Shown here in pieces: positions 27,440-38,400 of a stretch of DNA of 64,000 nt. Numbering within the stretch: position 1 is the stretch's first letter; each line of letters opens with the position of its first letter. Both the position numbers and the translations under genes were made by a program. The notes under the pieces were generated by a model. That model was not told the DNA's origin and ran no database searches. It saw nothing but the letters and a program-made list of their open reading frames with translations. Source of the stretch: Nymphaea colorata (taxonomy: Eukaryota > Streptophyta > Magnoliopsida > Nymphaeales > Nymphaeaceae); assembly GCF_008831285.2 (NCBI RefSeq), contig NC_045140.1, positions 475,528-539,527 of the forward strand. The letters are read 5' to 3'.

Positions 27440-27885
27440 TAATTTATCAGATGTTCAGGTGCTTGGATTCATACTTGGATCCTAGTGTAAATGAAGAAAA
27501 GTCCACACCAAAATTGAATCTGAATTTTAAATTCACTGAATCCAATCCGAATTCGACTTTTAAATTCATAGCTGAATCAGAGTCTGACTTTTAAATGCAC
27601 AATTGAATCCAAACTGCATTATTATATGCAAAAACCGGCTTTCAAAATGTATGGGTATCAAATGTGGGATATTAATTTAAAATTAAATCCAACTTTGAAT
27701 CCAGATCAGAATCTAATTGTACATTTATTTAAAATTGAATCCGACTCAGAATCTGATAAAATATTATTTCTTAAATCCAAATCCGATCTGGTTTCTTGAT
27801 CAAACACGTTTTTGTTCTCCATATCCAACTGATTTAAGCAATTTAATCCGATATGCAATTCAAATCCAATCCTTTGACATTGAAA
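27440..27885. repeat. GAATCC-rich degenerate repeat, copy 1
   Basis: Many imperfect 10-20 bp blocks of the type AATCCGAATTTGACTTTTAAA. The same sequence style appears at 54205-54600 and, on the other strand, at 57100-57505, the latter ending in CCGATCTGTTGACAT. This looks like a dispersed plant MITE or helitron-like family. Boundaries are uncertain. Confidence 0.6.
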
Positions 27886-29109
27886 ACAAGAGAGTTTTAA
27901 GATTGAAGGGGAATGAGACTTATAACTTGATTAGCATTAGGTGGAAATTTTGAGCAAAATGGATGCGGAGACTTTGGCCTTTAATATTTTCAACGAATAT
28001 CTGGAATTAAGCTCAGAAGAAAGCGGATTATTATTATGATAAAATCGTAAACAAACCTATGTTTGCTTTTGGTAAATTAATTTTTAACATTAACAAAATT
28101 TAAAAAAAAACATCACACTGATTTGGATGTTTATAAAAGAAACTACCCAATTTGGATGTAGTAAATCAATATAATTGTGGAAGCTAATAAGCATAAAATT
28201 TGTTTATATTGAAGGTATGAAGTTTATTTTTATCCTATGAAAACCCAGCTTTATAAATTAGTGATAACCTAGGGTTGATGAACAGAAAGGTTATTTGTCA
28301 ACACTGCAAGGAATAGGCTTTTTTTTTTCATAACATTGAGAAATTAGGTATCCTTTTAGTTATCATCAAATATCTTTCAGTGTATTTTTGAAAAAAAGAA
28401 TTTCCAACAAAAGAAAATAAAAGCAATATAAAAAATGGATGAAAAGATAAATTTACAAAACCAAGCTATAACAATTTTAGAAATGGCTGCCCTCGTTTCA
28501 CCAGAATCGGGTGTCAATTCTCCATCTTCCTATCTGAAATGCGAGCGGTCATCATTTCAATTTCGGTTTGAGATCATCAACAAGCAGAACCGCATAGTGG
28601 GCTCGGTGTGGGCAATTGCCCACACCGTCGCATAAAATTTCATATATAGATATATAAGGCGCCTGTCAAGCATTTACTTATTATTTTATACATGATATGC
28701 GGCCTTAGTGATCTTGCTTTACATTTAGTCAAGATTTTTGAATCAGTACTCAATAAAAAAATTTCTGGCACCGCCACCGTTTCAAAATATATATATTCCG
28801 CATTCTTACTCCTTACTTCTCACAACCACTTGCTTTTCAGCTTAACTCAACCTCGTGTGCTTCTGATGCAGTGGAAGAGATGACTTTTCCTCTAATCTAC
28901 GATCAACGCCTAACTAATCTATGGAGAATCAAAAGGAATGCAAAAAATGAATTGTAAGAAAGAAAAAAGTACAAATAAACATTAGGGTTTTTATTAACTT
29001 AAACCCTTTTATATAGCCTAAAGACAGCTCCCTGGATATGGATCCAAAGCAAAATAGCAATAAATAAAAAAAAAAATTTAAAAAATGGAACTGGATCTCC
29101 TATGCTCCG

Positions 29110-29345
29110 CTTCTAAGCAGGGGGCAGAGCCAGAAATTTGTTTTTCATGGGACATTAAACATATGGTTAACAAATTTTCAATTGACTTATAAGGCAGTGA
29201 CCCGGATCTCGTGAGGCTATCTATATAACCGGACCTAAATTCACTTAGTTTCAACACCAAAGTAAGATTTAAATGAGTAGGCTCCGTGGGGCGCACACGG
29301 AGCGCTCTAGGCCCCGCGGAGACCCCACCTCCGTCTGCCCCTGCT
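29110..29345. repeat. Dispersed repeat, copy 1
   Basis: GCAGAGCC, a T-rich run, then TTAACAAATTTTCAATTG and GGCTCCGTGGGGC-type sequence are shared in order with 34040-34200. It is probably a non-autonomous element; ends were not resolved. Confidence 0.5.
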
Positions 29346-30104
29346 TCTAGGCGATTTCAACACCATTAGAGAGCCACAAGATAAGACCAGGAGACGCCTC
29401 GATGCTTAACATGTTGGGAGTTCAACAGATTGAAGAGTGATGCAGATTTAGTAGTTTTAATGACTCTCACCCCAGCCATAAAAGGCTTCAACAATGGCAC
29501 GGGGAAGGTGCCGCTGAAAACCTTTCACTGGCATTATTCCAATGTCATAAAAAAGTGGACAATGGGATAAACACAGCGTCACTGAAAGCCTTTCAATGGC
29601 ATTGTTTAAGTGGTCTCCATTTATGGTGTCCCAGAATTTTGACATTGAAATGAATTAATGTCAGCCAAAAACCTTTAGTGGCACATTCTAAACACCACTA
29701 AAGGTCATAAACGTTGTAGTAGAAGAGGTTAGGAGAGAACTTGCAAGAATGAAGTTCCAACTTCTACGGGGATACACCGAAGAGAGAAGCTAGAGCTGGA
29801 TAAAGTACAAAAGCATAGAGACAAGTATAGGGTTTGAGACGCCGAGTATGAACTAGTGGTAATAAAAGAGCCAGAGACGCCATTAAAGGAAGAGGAAATT
29901 AAGCTACCAGGGACAAAAATCCTGAGCCATGTGGCTGCTAGATGGTGACAAAAATGTAGCATTTTTTCATGCCAAAGTGAAGAATCAACAAAAAAAAATT
30001 ATGTATTTTAGCAGTTGAGGTGAATGGGCATAGGTATGACACCACATTTTGGCCGGGGTGATGAATTGATGGAAAAGGGGAACACTTTGGTGAGTAGGAA
30101 TGTT

Positions 30105-30385
30105 CTGGCTCGACTCAAACCCACTCCGTTAAGCTCGACTCATAAGTTAGAGGAATCGAGTTCGAACTTAACTGATAACTCGAATTTGTAAACCGGTCGA
30201 GTTCGAGTTGGATGAACTCGACTCGATTAGACTCGTTTGACACTAATACTTATTTTCGTAATTTCAAAAACTTAAAATGGCTTAAATAAAAAAATAGAAA
30301 TTTTAAGCATAAAATATATGTTAAAGGACACGACCTTAGCGGGTCAAGCTCGAGCTCAGCTCGCTCGTTGAACATCCGTAGGGAT
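30105..30385. repeat. TCGAGCTCGA-type dispersed element
   Basis: Starts with GGCTCGACTCAAACC and ends with CAAGCTCGAGCTCAGCTCG, so the ends are roughly complementary. It contains repeated GAACTCGACTCGA words around an A/T core, consistent with a MITE. Confidence 0.5.
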
Positions 30386-30559
30386 ATTCAACGTTTTTGC
30401 CGTTAATATTCAAATTAGTAGTCGAGATGTTGTCTAGATGGTTGAAGAGATAAACCCAACTTGCCAAGTTTACATTGCCAAGCTTTGGGGTTATTAATTT
30501 GATTTCTCTTAGGATGTAATTTGTTGATGACATTATAGTTGGTAGCATGGTTAAAAAAA

Positions 30560-31476
30560 AAAAAAGTGTACGTAAAGTGCAAGAAATAAGTCAGTCATTC
30601 AAAACTATAAGAAAACCCCATTCAAAAAAAAAATCCAAGATGAAAAAATATGACAAAACATATTTCCTCCTTTTTTTTTTCATTTTAGGCAAAATTTCAC
30701 GTTTTTTATGCCAAACTGTTTTCATTTTTCAGTTTTCACATTTCTCCTTTTTTTTTTCAAGCTCATCAATTATACCCAAAGAAAAAAGCACATAAAATGC
30801 AAGAAATAAGTCAATAATTCAAAACTTTAAGAAAACACCATTTAAAGAAAATGCTAAAACTAAAAAATACGACAAAATACATTTCCTCCCTTTTTTCCAT
30901 TTTAGGCATTTTTTCACTAATGCCAAACTGTTTTCAGTTTTCACATTTCTCCCTTTTTTTTCAAGCTCACCATATTATGCTCCTAGAAAAAGCACATAAA
31001 ATGCAAGACATAAGTGAGTCATTCAAAACTTTAAGAAAACCCCATTTAGAAAAAAAAAATCCAAAACTAAAAAATACGAGAAAACACATTTCCTCCTTTT
31101 TTTTCATTTTAGGCATTTTTTCACATTTTTTAATGCCAAACTGTTTTCATTTTTTAGATATCACATTTCTCCCTCTTTTTTTTTCAAGCTCACCAGATTA
31201 TACCCCCAGAAAAAGCCCATAAAATGCAAGAAATAAGCCAGTCATTCAAAACTTTAAGAAAACCCCATTTTAAAAAAAAATGCCAAAACTAAAAAAATAC
31301 GACAAAACACACTTCCCCCCTTTTTTTCATTTTAGGCATTTTTTTTTACATTTTTTTAATGTCAAACTGTTTTCATTTTTCAGTTTTCACATTTCTACAT
31401 TTTTTTTCAAGATCATCATATTATACCCAAGAAAAACCTCACTATTTAAAACGTGAAAACTTTTTTTTAGGACTAT
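30560..31476. repeat. Tandem array, about 215-bp unit, 4-5 copies
   Basis: The phrase ATGCAAGAAATAAGTCAGTC (with small changes) recurs near 30577, 30796, 31001 and 31225, each time followed by AAACYCCATT, a TTTAGGCATTTTTT run, TGCCAAACTGTTTTCA and TTTTTTCAAGCTCA. The last copy ends in AAGAAAAACCTC and GACTATGGTTGG, which is the terminus of the MITE at 38503-38809, so the array appears to be an internally amplified copy of that element. Low-complexity open frames here are not genes. Confidence 0.85.
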
Positions 31477-32299
31477 GGTTGGTACTAAAGCATATACAAT
31501 TTTTTTGGCAAATGAGAAATTAGTGCTGGAAGAATTTGAGGTAAACATAGACATGAATACTAATGCTGAAAAAGTCAGTTTGTTTTTCCTTTCATGTAAA
31601 AGAAGCAATATTTGTGGAAATATAACTAATTTGCTGGGACGAAAGGAGGCCAAAGTTACCAACATCATACCTGGGACTGACATTATTCACAGGCAGGACG
31701 CGTGTAGGGCACTATTATGTATTGAAAGAGGGGATTTCTAGAGAGAGTATACATACTTCTCTCTTTAGACGACGGTGTTTGATTGAAGATGAACTACTTG
31801 CTGTAGGTCTTTGAACCTTTACAACTGATTTCTTCCTTTATTAGCTGGTCTTCTTTATGTAGACCGTGGCAGGAATGTGGAACAGTATTAGTGAATTTAA
31901 ACAAACAATATGCGGCATCTAAAACCTTTTATATGAATGTTCCTTGGTTTGGATTGGTGAAGCCAAGGCATCGATTGTAGTTGGATAGTTGGGAAAAACG
32001 TGACTTGGTTAAGGATCGACCCGGTCACTGGGTCAGCGAGTTGACTCGTTGACTTAGTCGAGTATTCAATAACCATAATGTAAATCACTGCAGTTGAATC
32101 TACTGAGTCAGGGGCAAGTCAAGCCAAACCTTGACTCGTGTCCGGTCTTGTTGGTGATCCGAACTGACTCGAGCAATTCCTGAGTCAGCCCAGCCAGTTT
32201 GCCAACTATGAGATGGGAAATTGTGTGTCTTATGGTGAAGCAGGGCGGGCGGTTTGATGTAACCTAAAAACATTGTGGATAACACTGTGGAAGAGCTCT

Positions 32300-32600
32300 C
32301 TGATGTCATAATCCTAGTCACAAAAAATGTTTTTGGGTTTTAAACAGGGAGGTTTTTCTTAGACTTAATACAGCAAACTTGAAAAATACACGAAAATATA
32401 GTTAAATTTTAAAAATTTTAAAAAATCCTAAAAATTAGAGAAATACAAAGTAAGTGAGAAACTAATAATACAAACATAAAAAATAAGTAGATAAACAACA
32501 AATAAAAATTAGAAAACGAAGACAAGTAGTTTGACATTAAAAAATGAAAACAAAAACCTGAATATTTTTTTCATTTTGATATTTGAAAAGAATGTTTTTG
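32300..32600 (-). mobile_element. MITE family B, inverted copy
   Basis: Begins CCTAGTCACAAAAAATG, then GTTTTAAACAGGGAGGTTTTTCTTA, which is the reverse complement of the 3' end of the element at 38503-38809. The A/T-rich interior also matches it inverted (for example TGACATTAAAAAATG). The far terminus is not clear. Confidence 0.65.
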
Positions 32601-34039
32601 TAAGGCTCAAATGATGACATATTTCTCACGTTCATTGTGACAAAAATGATTAGAAACAGATAATTCAGAACACAAATTCACACGTGTAGTTGAATGGTCA
32701 TTAGTGAGTAGTGAACCATATACTTTGATATGGAATGGAAAGGATGTAAGATATTTTAGTCAAAATAGATATCTACATACCAAGAAATAAAGTTGAGAAA
32801 GGCAGTTGTGTTGAAGCACAAATTCATATGGAAGGGAGACAAATATCTACCTTAAAAAGACCGAAGCACCTTCTTGTTTCTCTTTGCCTCAGAGGTTATG
32901 AGCTCCTTGGGACCTAGATAGACAGCGGAACACCCGTCAGCTAAGCATCGTGCATCTACCGTTTGCAGTTCAAAAAGTAGCGTTCACAGAAATTAAACTG
33001 ATGACCGATCAATCATCATTCTATCAGCTTGGCTAGTTACACTACATCGTCGAGAAAATGACGGTGTTGCAAGAGAAAAGCGATATGCTACTAACAAGGG
33101 ATGAGAGATTATTAATGCCAAATACGACACATGAATTGGACATTGGGTTAAGGAGGTCATTTGGCAGCAGGGACACTTTGTGAGTGTCTCATTAAGTCTG
33201 CTTAAAAAAATTGGGTAGATTCACAAAACATTATAACTAATGTAATGCTTGTGATGATTTATGGAACACTCACAGAGTGTCCATACCCTCAAACAACCTA
33301 GTAATCGATTCTTATCTATTTGTGAGTTGTAATGTTTTGTCTATTGCTTGGAGACGTCTGCCAATACAGAATCTTATAAGACGATCTTCTCTTTACGAAC
33401 TACACCTAAACATAGCTTTGTTTGTTGGGATTCTTTTCCATATAGGTGGAAACCATTGGCTTAAGTTGGTGGCTTAATTGGTTCCCGGATTTGTTTGTTT
33501 CATTTTGTTCTTTCTTGATTGATTGGTTTGACATGTTTCCTTTTGCAATAGAATAAAGGAGACTCTTGACTCACAACATGGTTGCATTTGCATTGAAACC
33601 GGTTTGATTTTATGGTCAACTGAGGAATGCCATGTCCCATGTCAATCATTTTTTAAACATTTATTTGTTTTTTTTTATTTTAAGTTACTTTTTTATACAT
33701 TTTTCCATGTTTAGTGTTTCAAATGGAATTTTTAATATTTTTTGACTCAACACATGAATCGGCAAACCTGCATATGCACCGACTCAACAGCCTCGTCGAT
33801 TCGATTCTTGAACCAATTTCAATAACGCGGCTAAAATCTTCTTGAATCCAACAAAGCTGAGTTAGGTTGACGGACTACAGCTAGGGTTGGGCCACCTTGG
33901 TTGGAACGCCTGCTCTTTGCCAAGTCAGCTACTGATCCAGGTTTCAACCTGATTTATATGTTCATCTATTTCTCAAAATTATGGGTTCAAGCTTGCTTCC
34001 AAGCAAGTTGGTCAAGTTTGGGCGTAGCTGGTTGGCAGG

Positions 34040-34200
34040 CACAGAGCCCGAACTTTTTTTTTTTTTTTAATGAAGCATTAAATATATAATTAACAAATTT
34101 TCAATTGGCTTTGCGGGGTTGCCCCATATAAGTGAATCCAGTTCCACGAAGATCCACATGTAAATTCAATGTTTTACCATGCCCCACGGAACCCCTAGAT
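34040..34200. repeat. Dispersed repeat, copy 2
   Basis: Shares the GCAGAGCC / T run / TTAACAAATTTTCAATTG order with 29110-29345. Confidence 0.5.
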
Positions 34201-34912
34201 AGACCTATCTAGTTGTGAGTTCAACTTTCTTGAGCTCTACTTTTTTATACTACAAACAGTGGATGCACTGCCTGTCTCACTTTTTACCAAGCTTTAAAGC
34301 AACTCCATCCGTACCTCCAAACAAGTTGGTGAAGTATGAACACGATGAAGACGATGGGTTCCAACATTACTTGCATTGGATCTCAATTCTCAAGTGATCG
34401 ATCAACATAAGTTTGCAAACATGATACCGATAATTTTTTGCTGTAAGTTCCAAAGATAGGATACATTTAAGACGAGTGGTAGAAGTCCGGCCGGAGAAAA
34501 TGACGGCTCGCACTTTCTCTTGAATTCAATGCTTACCGAACTAAGGGGACCGGCCATAAATGGGTCGGACGTTTAATATTCGAAACCAAATTATTTGAAA
34601 AAATATGGACATTTATTTGAATCGTTTGGTTGGATTCTAACTATTTTAGCATCAATGTTTGTTTTAGATCAATATCGAATAAAAATTGAAGATACCAAGC
34701 ATTATCTACGAGTTGGGGTCTTGTTTAATATCTTCAATTTCGTTTGGAGTTTGATTAATGATTTCTTTGGAGTATGAATGCACAAGGAAGAGCTTTCGAG
34801 GTTTACGGCATTTTTGAGTGGTGGGTGGAAAGTGTGATAGTCGTCGTAGAGTGTCTTGCATTTACAATTGCAGTTCAAATTAATAGTTTCAATTTTATGA
34901 GAAACCGTTCAA

Positions 34913-35070
34913 ATTAATAGTGTTTTATAGAAATCAAACTGATTGAACCTTTACGGTTCACCGACCTTGACAGATCATTATTAATAATTGGTAGATTTTC
35001 ATCTAGGTAGGTTTGAGTCCAGGATTAATATCTTGGGTGCTATTTCAATCTATCTGGATCTCCTTTGATC
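34913..35070 (+). repeat. IPMS 5' flank shared with the exon-1 array
   Basis: This stretch, including ATTAATAATTGGTAGA, TCATCTAGGT and CAATCTATCTGGATC, matches 47413-47570 directly upstream of the first truncated exon-1 copy. It shows that the downstream block arose from a duplication that included the IPMS promoter side. Confidence 0.8.
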
Positions 35071-35187
35071 ATTTTTTTTCTTTTGTTTGCATTCAAACAT
35101 AATTATTCTTCTTCTTGTTCTTTTCATTATTAAGAAGTCTAACTTTTTTTTTTTTCATTCCTTTTTCTCTCACTCCATTCAGCTGTC

Positions 35188-35460
35188 TCTGTCTCCCTCC
35201 ATCCATCAAAGAAGCCGCTAAGTAAAAAAATCTTTTAATTTGACTGCCGACAGGATTGTCGGCACCCCAAACCAAAAGCTGTAATAACTTTTTTTCCATT
35301 TTTTTCTCTCTCAGCATTCAAACAAGCTCAGCCTGTCTCCTTTCCCTCCATCTGACGAGCCTGTCTCCTTTCCCTCCATCCGACTGTAAACAGTTGGCAC
35401 TCCAAACAAATCCTCCAATTTAATTGCACACAGCGGCACCCCAAACCAGAAGCTGCCCAC
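35188..35460 (+). repeat. Stuttered repeats just upstream of the IPMS start
   Basis: Three copies of GGCACYCCAAAC occur at 35261, 35396 and 35435, and CTGTCTCCYTTCCCTCCATC-type blocks occur three times at about 35185-35382. GGCACCCCAAACCAGAAG encodes part of the plastid transit peptide in the downstream copies. The region looks like a 5' end rearranged by small duplications and deletions. Confidence 0.75.
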
Positions 35461-35482
35461 CGTCGCCTTTCCGCCGGGAATC

Positions 35483-38400
35483 ATGCAGGTTCGGCCGGTC
35501 TACTATCCATCCTATATTTTGAATCCTAACTATGTTCGCATATTAGATACTACCCTTCGAGATGGAGAGCAGTCGCCCGGTGCTTGCATGACGAGTAAGG
35601 AGAAGCTAGACATTGCTAGGCAGCTCTCTCGGCTTCGCGTCGACGTCATAGAAGCTGGTTTCCCAAGTGCCTCTAAGGATGATTTCGAAGCCGTCCGAAC
35701 CATTGCCCGTGAGGTCGGGAACGCAGTCACCGACGATGGCTACGTTCCGGTAATCTGTGGCCTGGCGCGCTGCAACAGGCCGGACATCGAGGCAACCTGG
35801 GACGCCGTCCGCCATGCTCTCCGCCCGCGCGTCCATGTCTTCATCGCTACGAGCGACATCCACCTCAAGTACAAGCTCAAAAAGTCGAGGGAGGAGGTGG
35901 TGGACATCGCCAGGAATATGGTCGCTTTCGCAAGGAGCCTTGGGTGCGAGGACGTCGAGTTTGGCACCGAAGATGCGGGAAGGTAAATTCCCTCTTACTA
36001 TATGTAGATAAAATGCCGTCATTTGTGATCGTGGTTGTCGTTTCGAATCATTAGAACTGATGACAACTGTAAAATTTCGCCTGCTGGTCGGTTATACATA
36101 CGATAACAGAATACGAAACAAATCAGTGTATCATGAGGAATAGGAGATAGCAATGCCATATATGTTTTCTGTCTTTCTTTAATGACAAGAGCTCTCAGCG
36201 GAGAGAACATGATCAGTGATGCCTCCACAGTCCACACGGCATCGTTCTTGAAAAGTTCAAGCATGACCCTTGTCTCAGGTTTTTCACCAGGTAGTTATGA
36301 TCCAGCATCTCCAGAAGAAGATCCAAAATCTACCACAATTAAATTCTGGATGCCCAAAAAAAGGTCATGGGCAAAGGGTTCACGTTCAACAGCTAAACAA
36401 AGTATCTATTAGCATCACTTCAGTACACTCTGAAACAAATATGCTCCAAAATTAGATGCATCGATGAACCCTCTTGAGCCTCACACGGACAGTCTTTGCT
36501 AGAAAAAATAAATCAAACTCCTTTGCAGATCTTGTGTCAACATGTCATCTCATAATGTGGAACGGATCACTTTAGCCTTCGGGAGGGTCCAACACCCCAA
36601 AATATAGCTCGACCATGAAACTGCAGATACCTGAGTTCGCAGAGACCTGCAACCGAAGCAATGGAAAAGGAGAATCATTTGATTGTATTAACTTGACCTT
36701 TTCCTGTCATGCTATCTCTCTCAACCATTAGTTCACGATTTGGTTTATCTGTTCAATTTCTGAAGAAGCAGAAGTTTATGTTCTACAACACACCCAATTA
36801 GTTAAGGGAAAAAAACCTACCTTAGTAAAAAACCTTTGTGAATGGGATTGAAAAGTCTTCTATGGAACATGTGTTATGTGTGTGCAAGTCTGTATGTGCT
36901 TCATGACTATGCACGTGCACATGCATGCATTCCAAGGTACAGGATGAGTTTGTTTCTTTTAATTTCATTTTCACCTTATCCAGTGTCTATAGTCTTCTGC
37001 TCGTGGTTGATTTGTGTTTCTGTTGTGTCCTTCTGTTCAGATCTGATAGGGAGTTTCTTTATCTTGTCCTTGGAGAGGTCATCAAGGCTGGGGCAACGAC
37101 CCTTAACATTCCTGACACAGTTGGCTACAATTTGCCCAATGAATATGGAAAGCTGATCTCTGATATTAAGAGCAACACCCCTGCAATTGAGAACGTGATT
37201 ATTTCTACTCATTGCCATAACGATCTTGGCCTGGCTACAGCAAACACCTTAGCGGTACACAGTTTCTTGTGGTTGCCAGATAGAAGGCTTAAATTCATTG
37301 TGGAAATATATGATGCTCCTTTTGAACTAATAGCTTGAGTTATCCCAATCTAGGGTGCTTATGCTGGAGCAAGGCAATTAGAGGTTACTATTAATGGAAT
37401 TGGTGAACGAGCTGGGAATGCTTCACTTGAAGAGGTGGGTTTTAATGATATATGCATATATATCGACCGGATGCATGATACAAATTATGTACTTGGGATT
37501 TCATTAACCATGTTTGCAAGGCTTGACATCCAGCCATCTAAGTTCACTTTAGTGGTTATTTCTTGTGAACTTTCACCATTGTACGAAGGTCCTTTTTGTG
37601 ATAATATGCTGCTGATTTGAACTTTTTTGATCTTTGCATTTGTCTTGATGGCTTGGTGCAAAGATGCTGATATTGTAAATGGAAGAATGCTATCTTCATT
37701 TCTTTTTTGCTTTTCAAAATGATGGATCTCTTCGTACCGGAAAAAATAATTGAATTTCTAGGGCAGTCATTTTTCTAAGTGGATCTCTTTAGGTTTTCTC
37801 TTGGCTGCTTTTTTTGTTTATGCTTCTGTTGGTCTTACTCATAGGTGGTCATGACTTTAAGATGCCGAGGTAAAGAACAGTTGGGAGGACTTTATACTGG
37901 GATCAACACCAAACACATCATGATGGCTAGCAAGATGGTATGTTCAAAAAGATACTGGAAAGGGGAATTTCATTATGCTGATTCCTATGACATGAGATTT
38001 TTGCTGTGGTGTCAGTACAGGTTATGCAATATTCTGGTCTGACTGTTCAACCTCATAAGGCAATTGTTGGGGCCAATGCTTTCACTCATGAAAGTGGAAT
38101 TCACCAGGCATGTGTAAAATCCTTGCACCACAAGTTAAAGCCTTAAGTTATTGACTTGTAGGATTTATGGTTTCAGGCTTTGAGCTATACTTATACTGCA
38201 GCGCAGAGTGGAATCAAACTGAATTTGATTCTGTATTTCTTTTCTTAAATTTATTAAGTGTTTGTCTACAAGAGAAGCTAGATCTGGATCCATGTATATT
38301 TGGTTAGTAGTTTTACTCAATTCCCTTAGTTCATTGACCTATATGGGTGTGGCAATTTTCAGTATTACCTAGGCCAGTGAAAGGATGTGTCCTGTTTGTA

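Larger units (their letters stand above)
27169..34912. other. Divergent intergenic region, repeat-rich, no gene recognised
   Basis: It separates the glyoxalase II start (minus) from IPMS (plus) by over 8 kb, so a shared promoter is unlikely. No conserved protein frame was found. Contents include GAATCC-rich repeat (27440-27885), a repeat shared between 29110-29345 and 34040-34200, a TCGAGCTCGA-type element (30105-30385), a 4-5 copy tandem array (30560-31476), a related MITE (32300-32600), and a GACTCG/GAGTCA-rich stretch (about 32020-32215, with a weaker relative near 33745-33835). Confidence 0.65.

Noticed and set aside
30547-31222. Lys/Phe-rich proteins of 82 and 123 residues
   Set aside because: They are tandem-repeat translations that repeat with the 215-bp array unit and match no family.
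30560-31476. CRISPR-like array
   Set aside because: Units of about 215 bp without regular short spacers in plant nuclear DNA are a tandem repeat, not CRISPR.
27169-35482. Bidirectional promoter shared by glyoxalase II and IPMS
   Set aside because: The start codons are more than 8 kb apart and the interval is filled with repeats.
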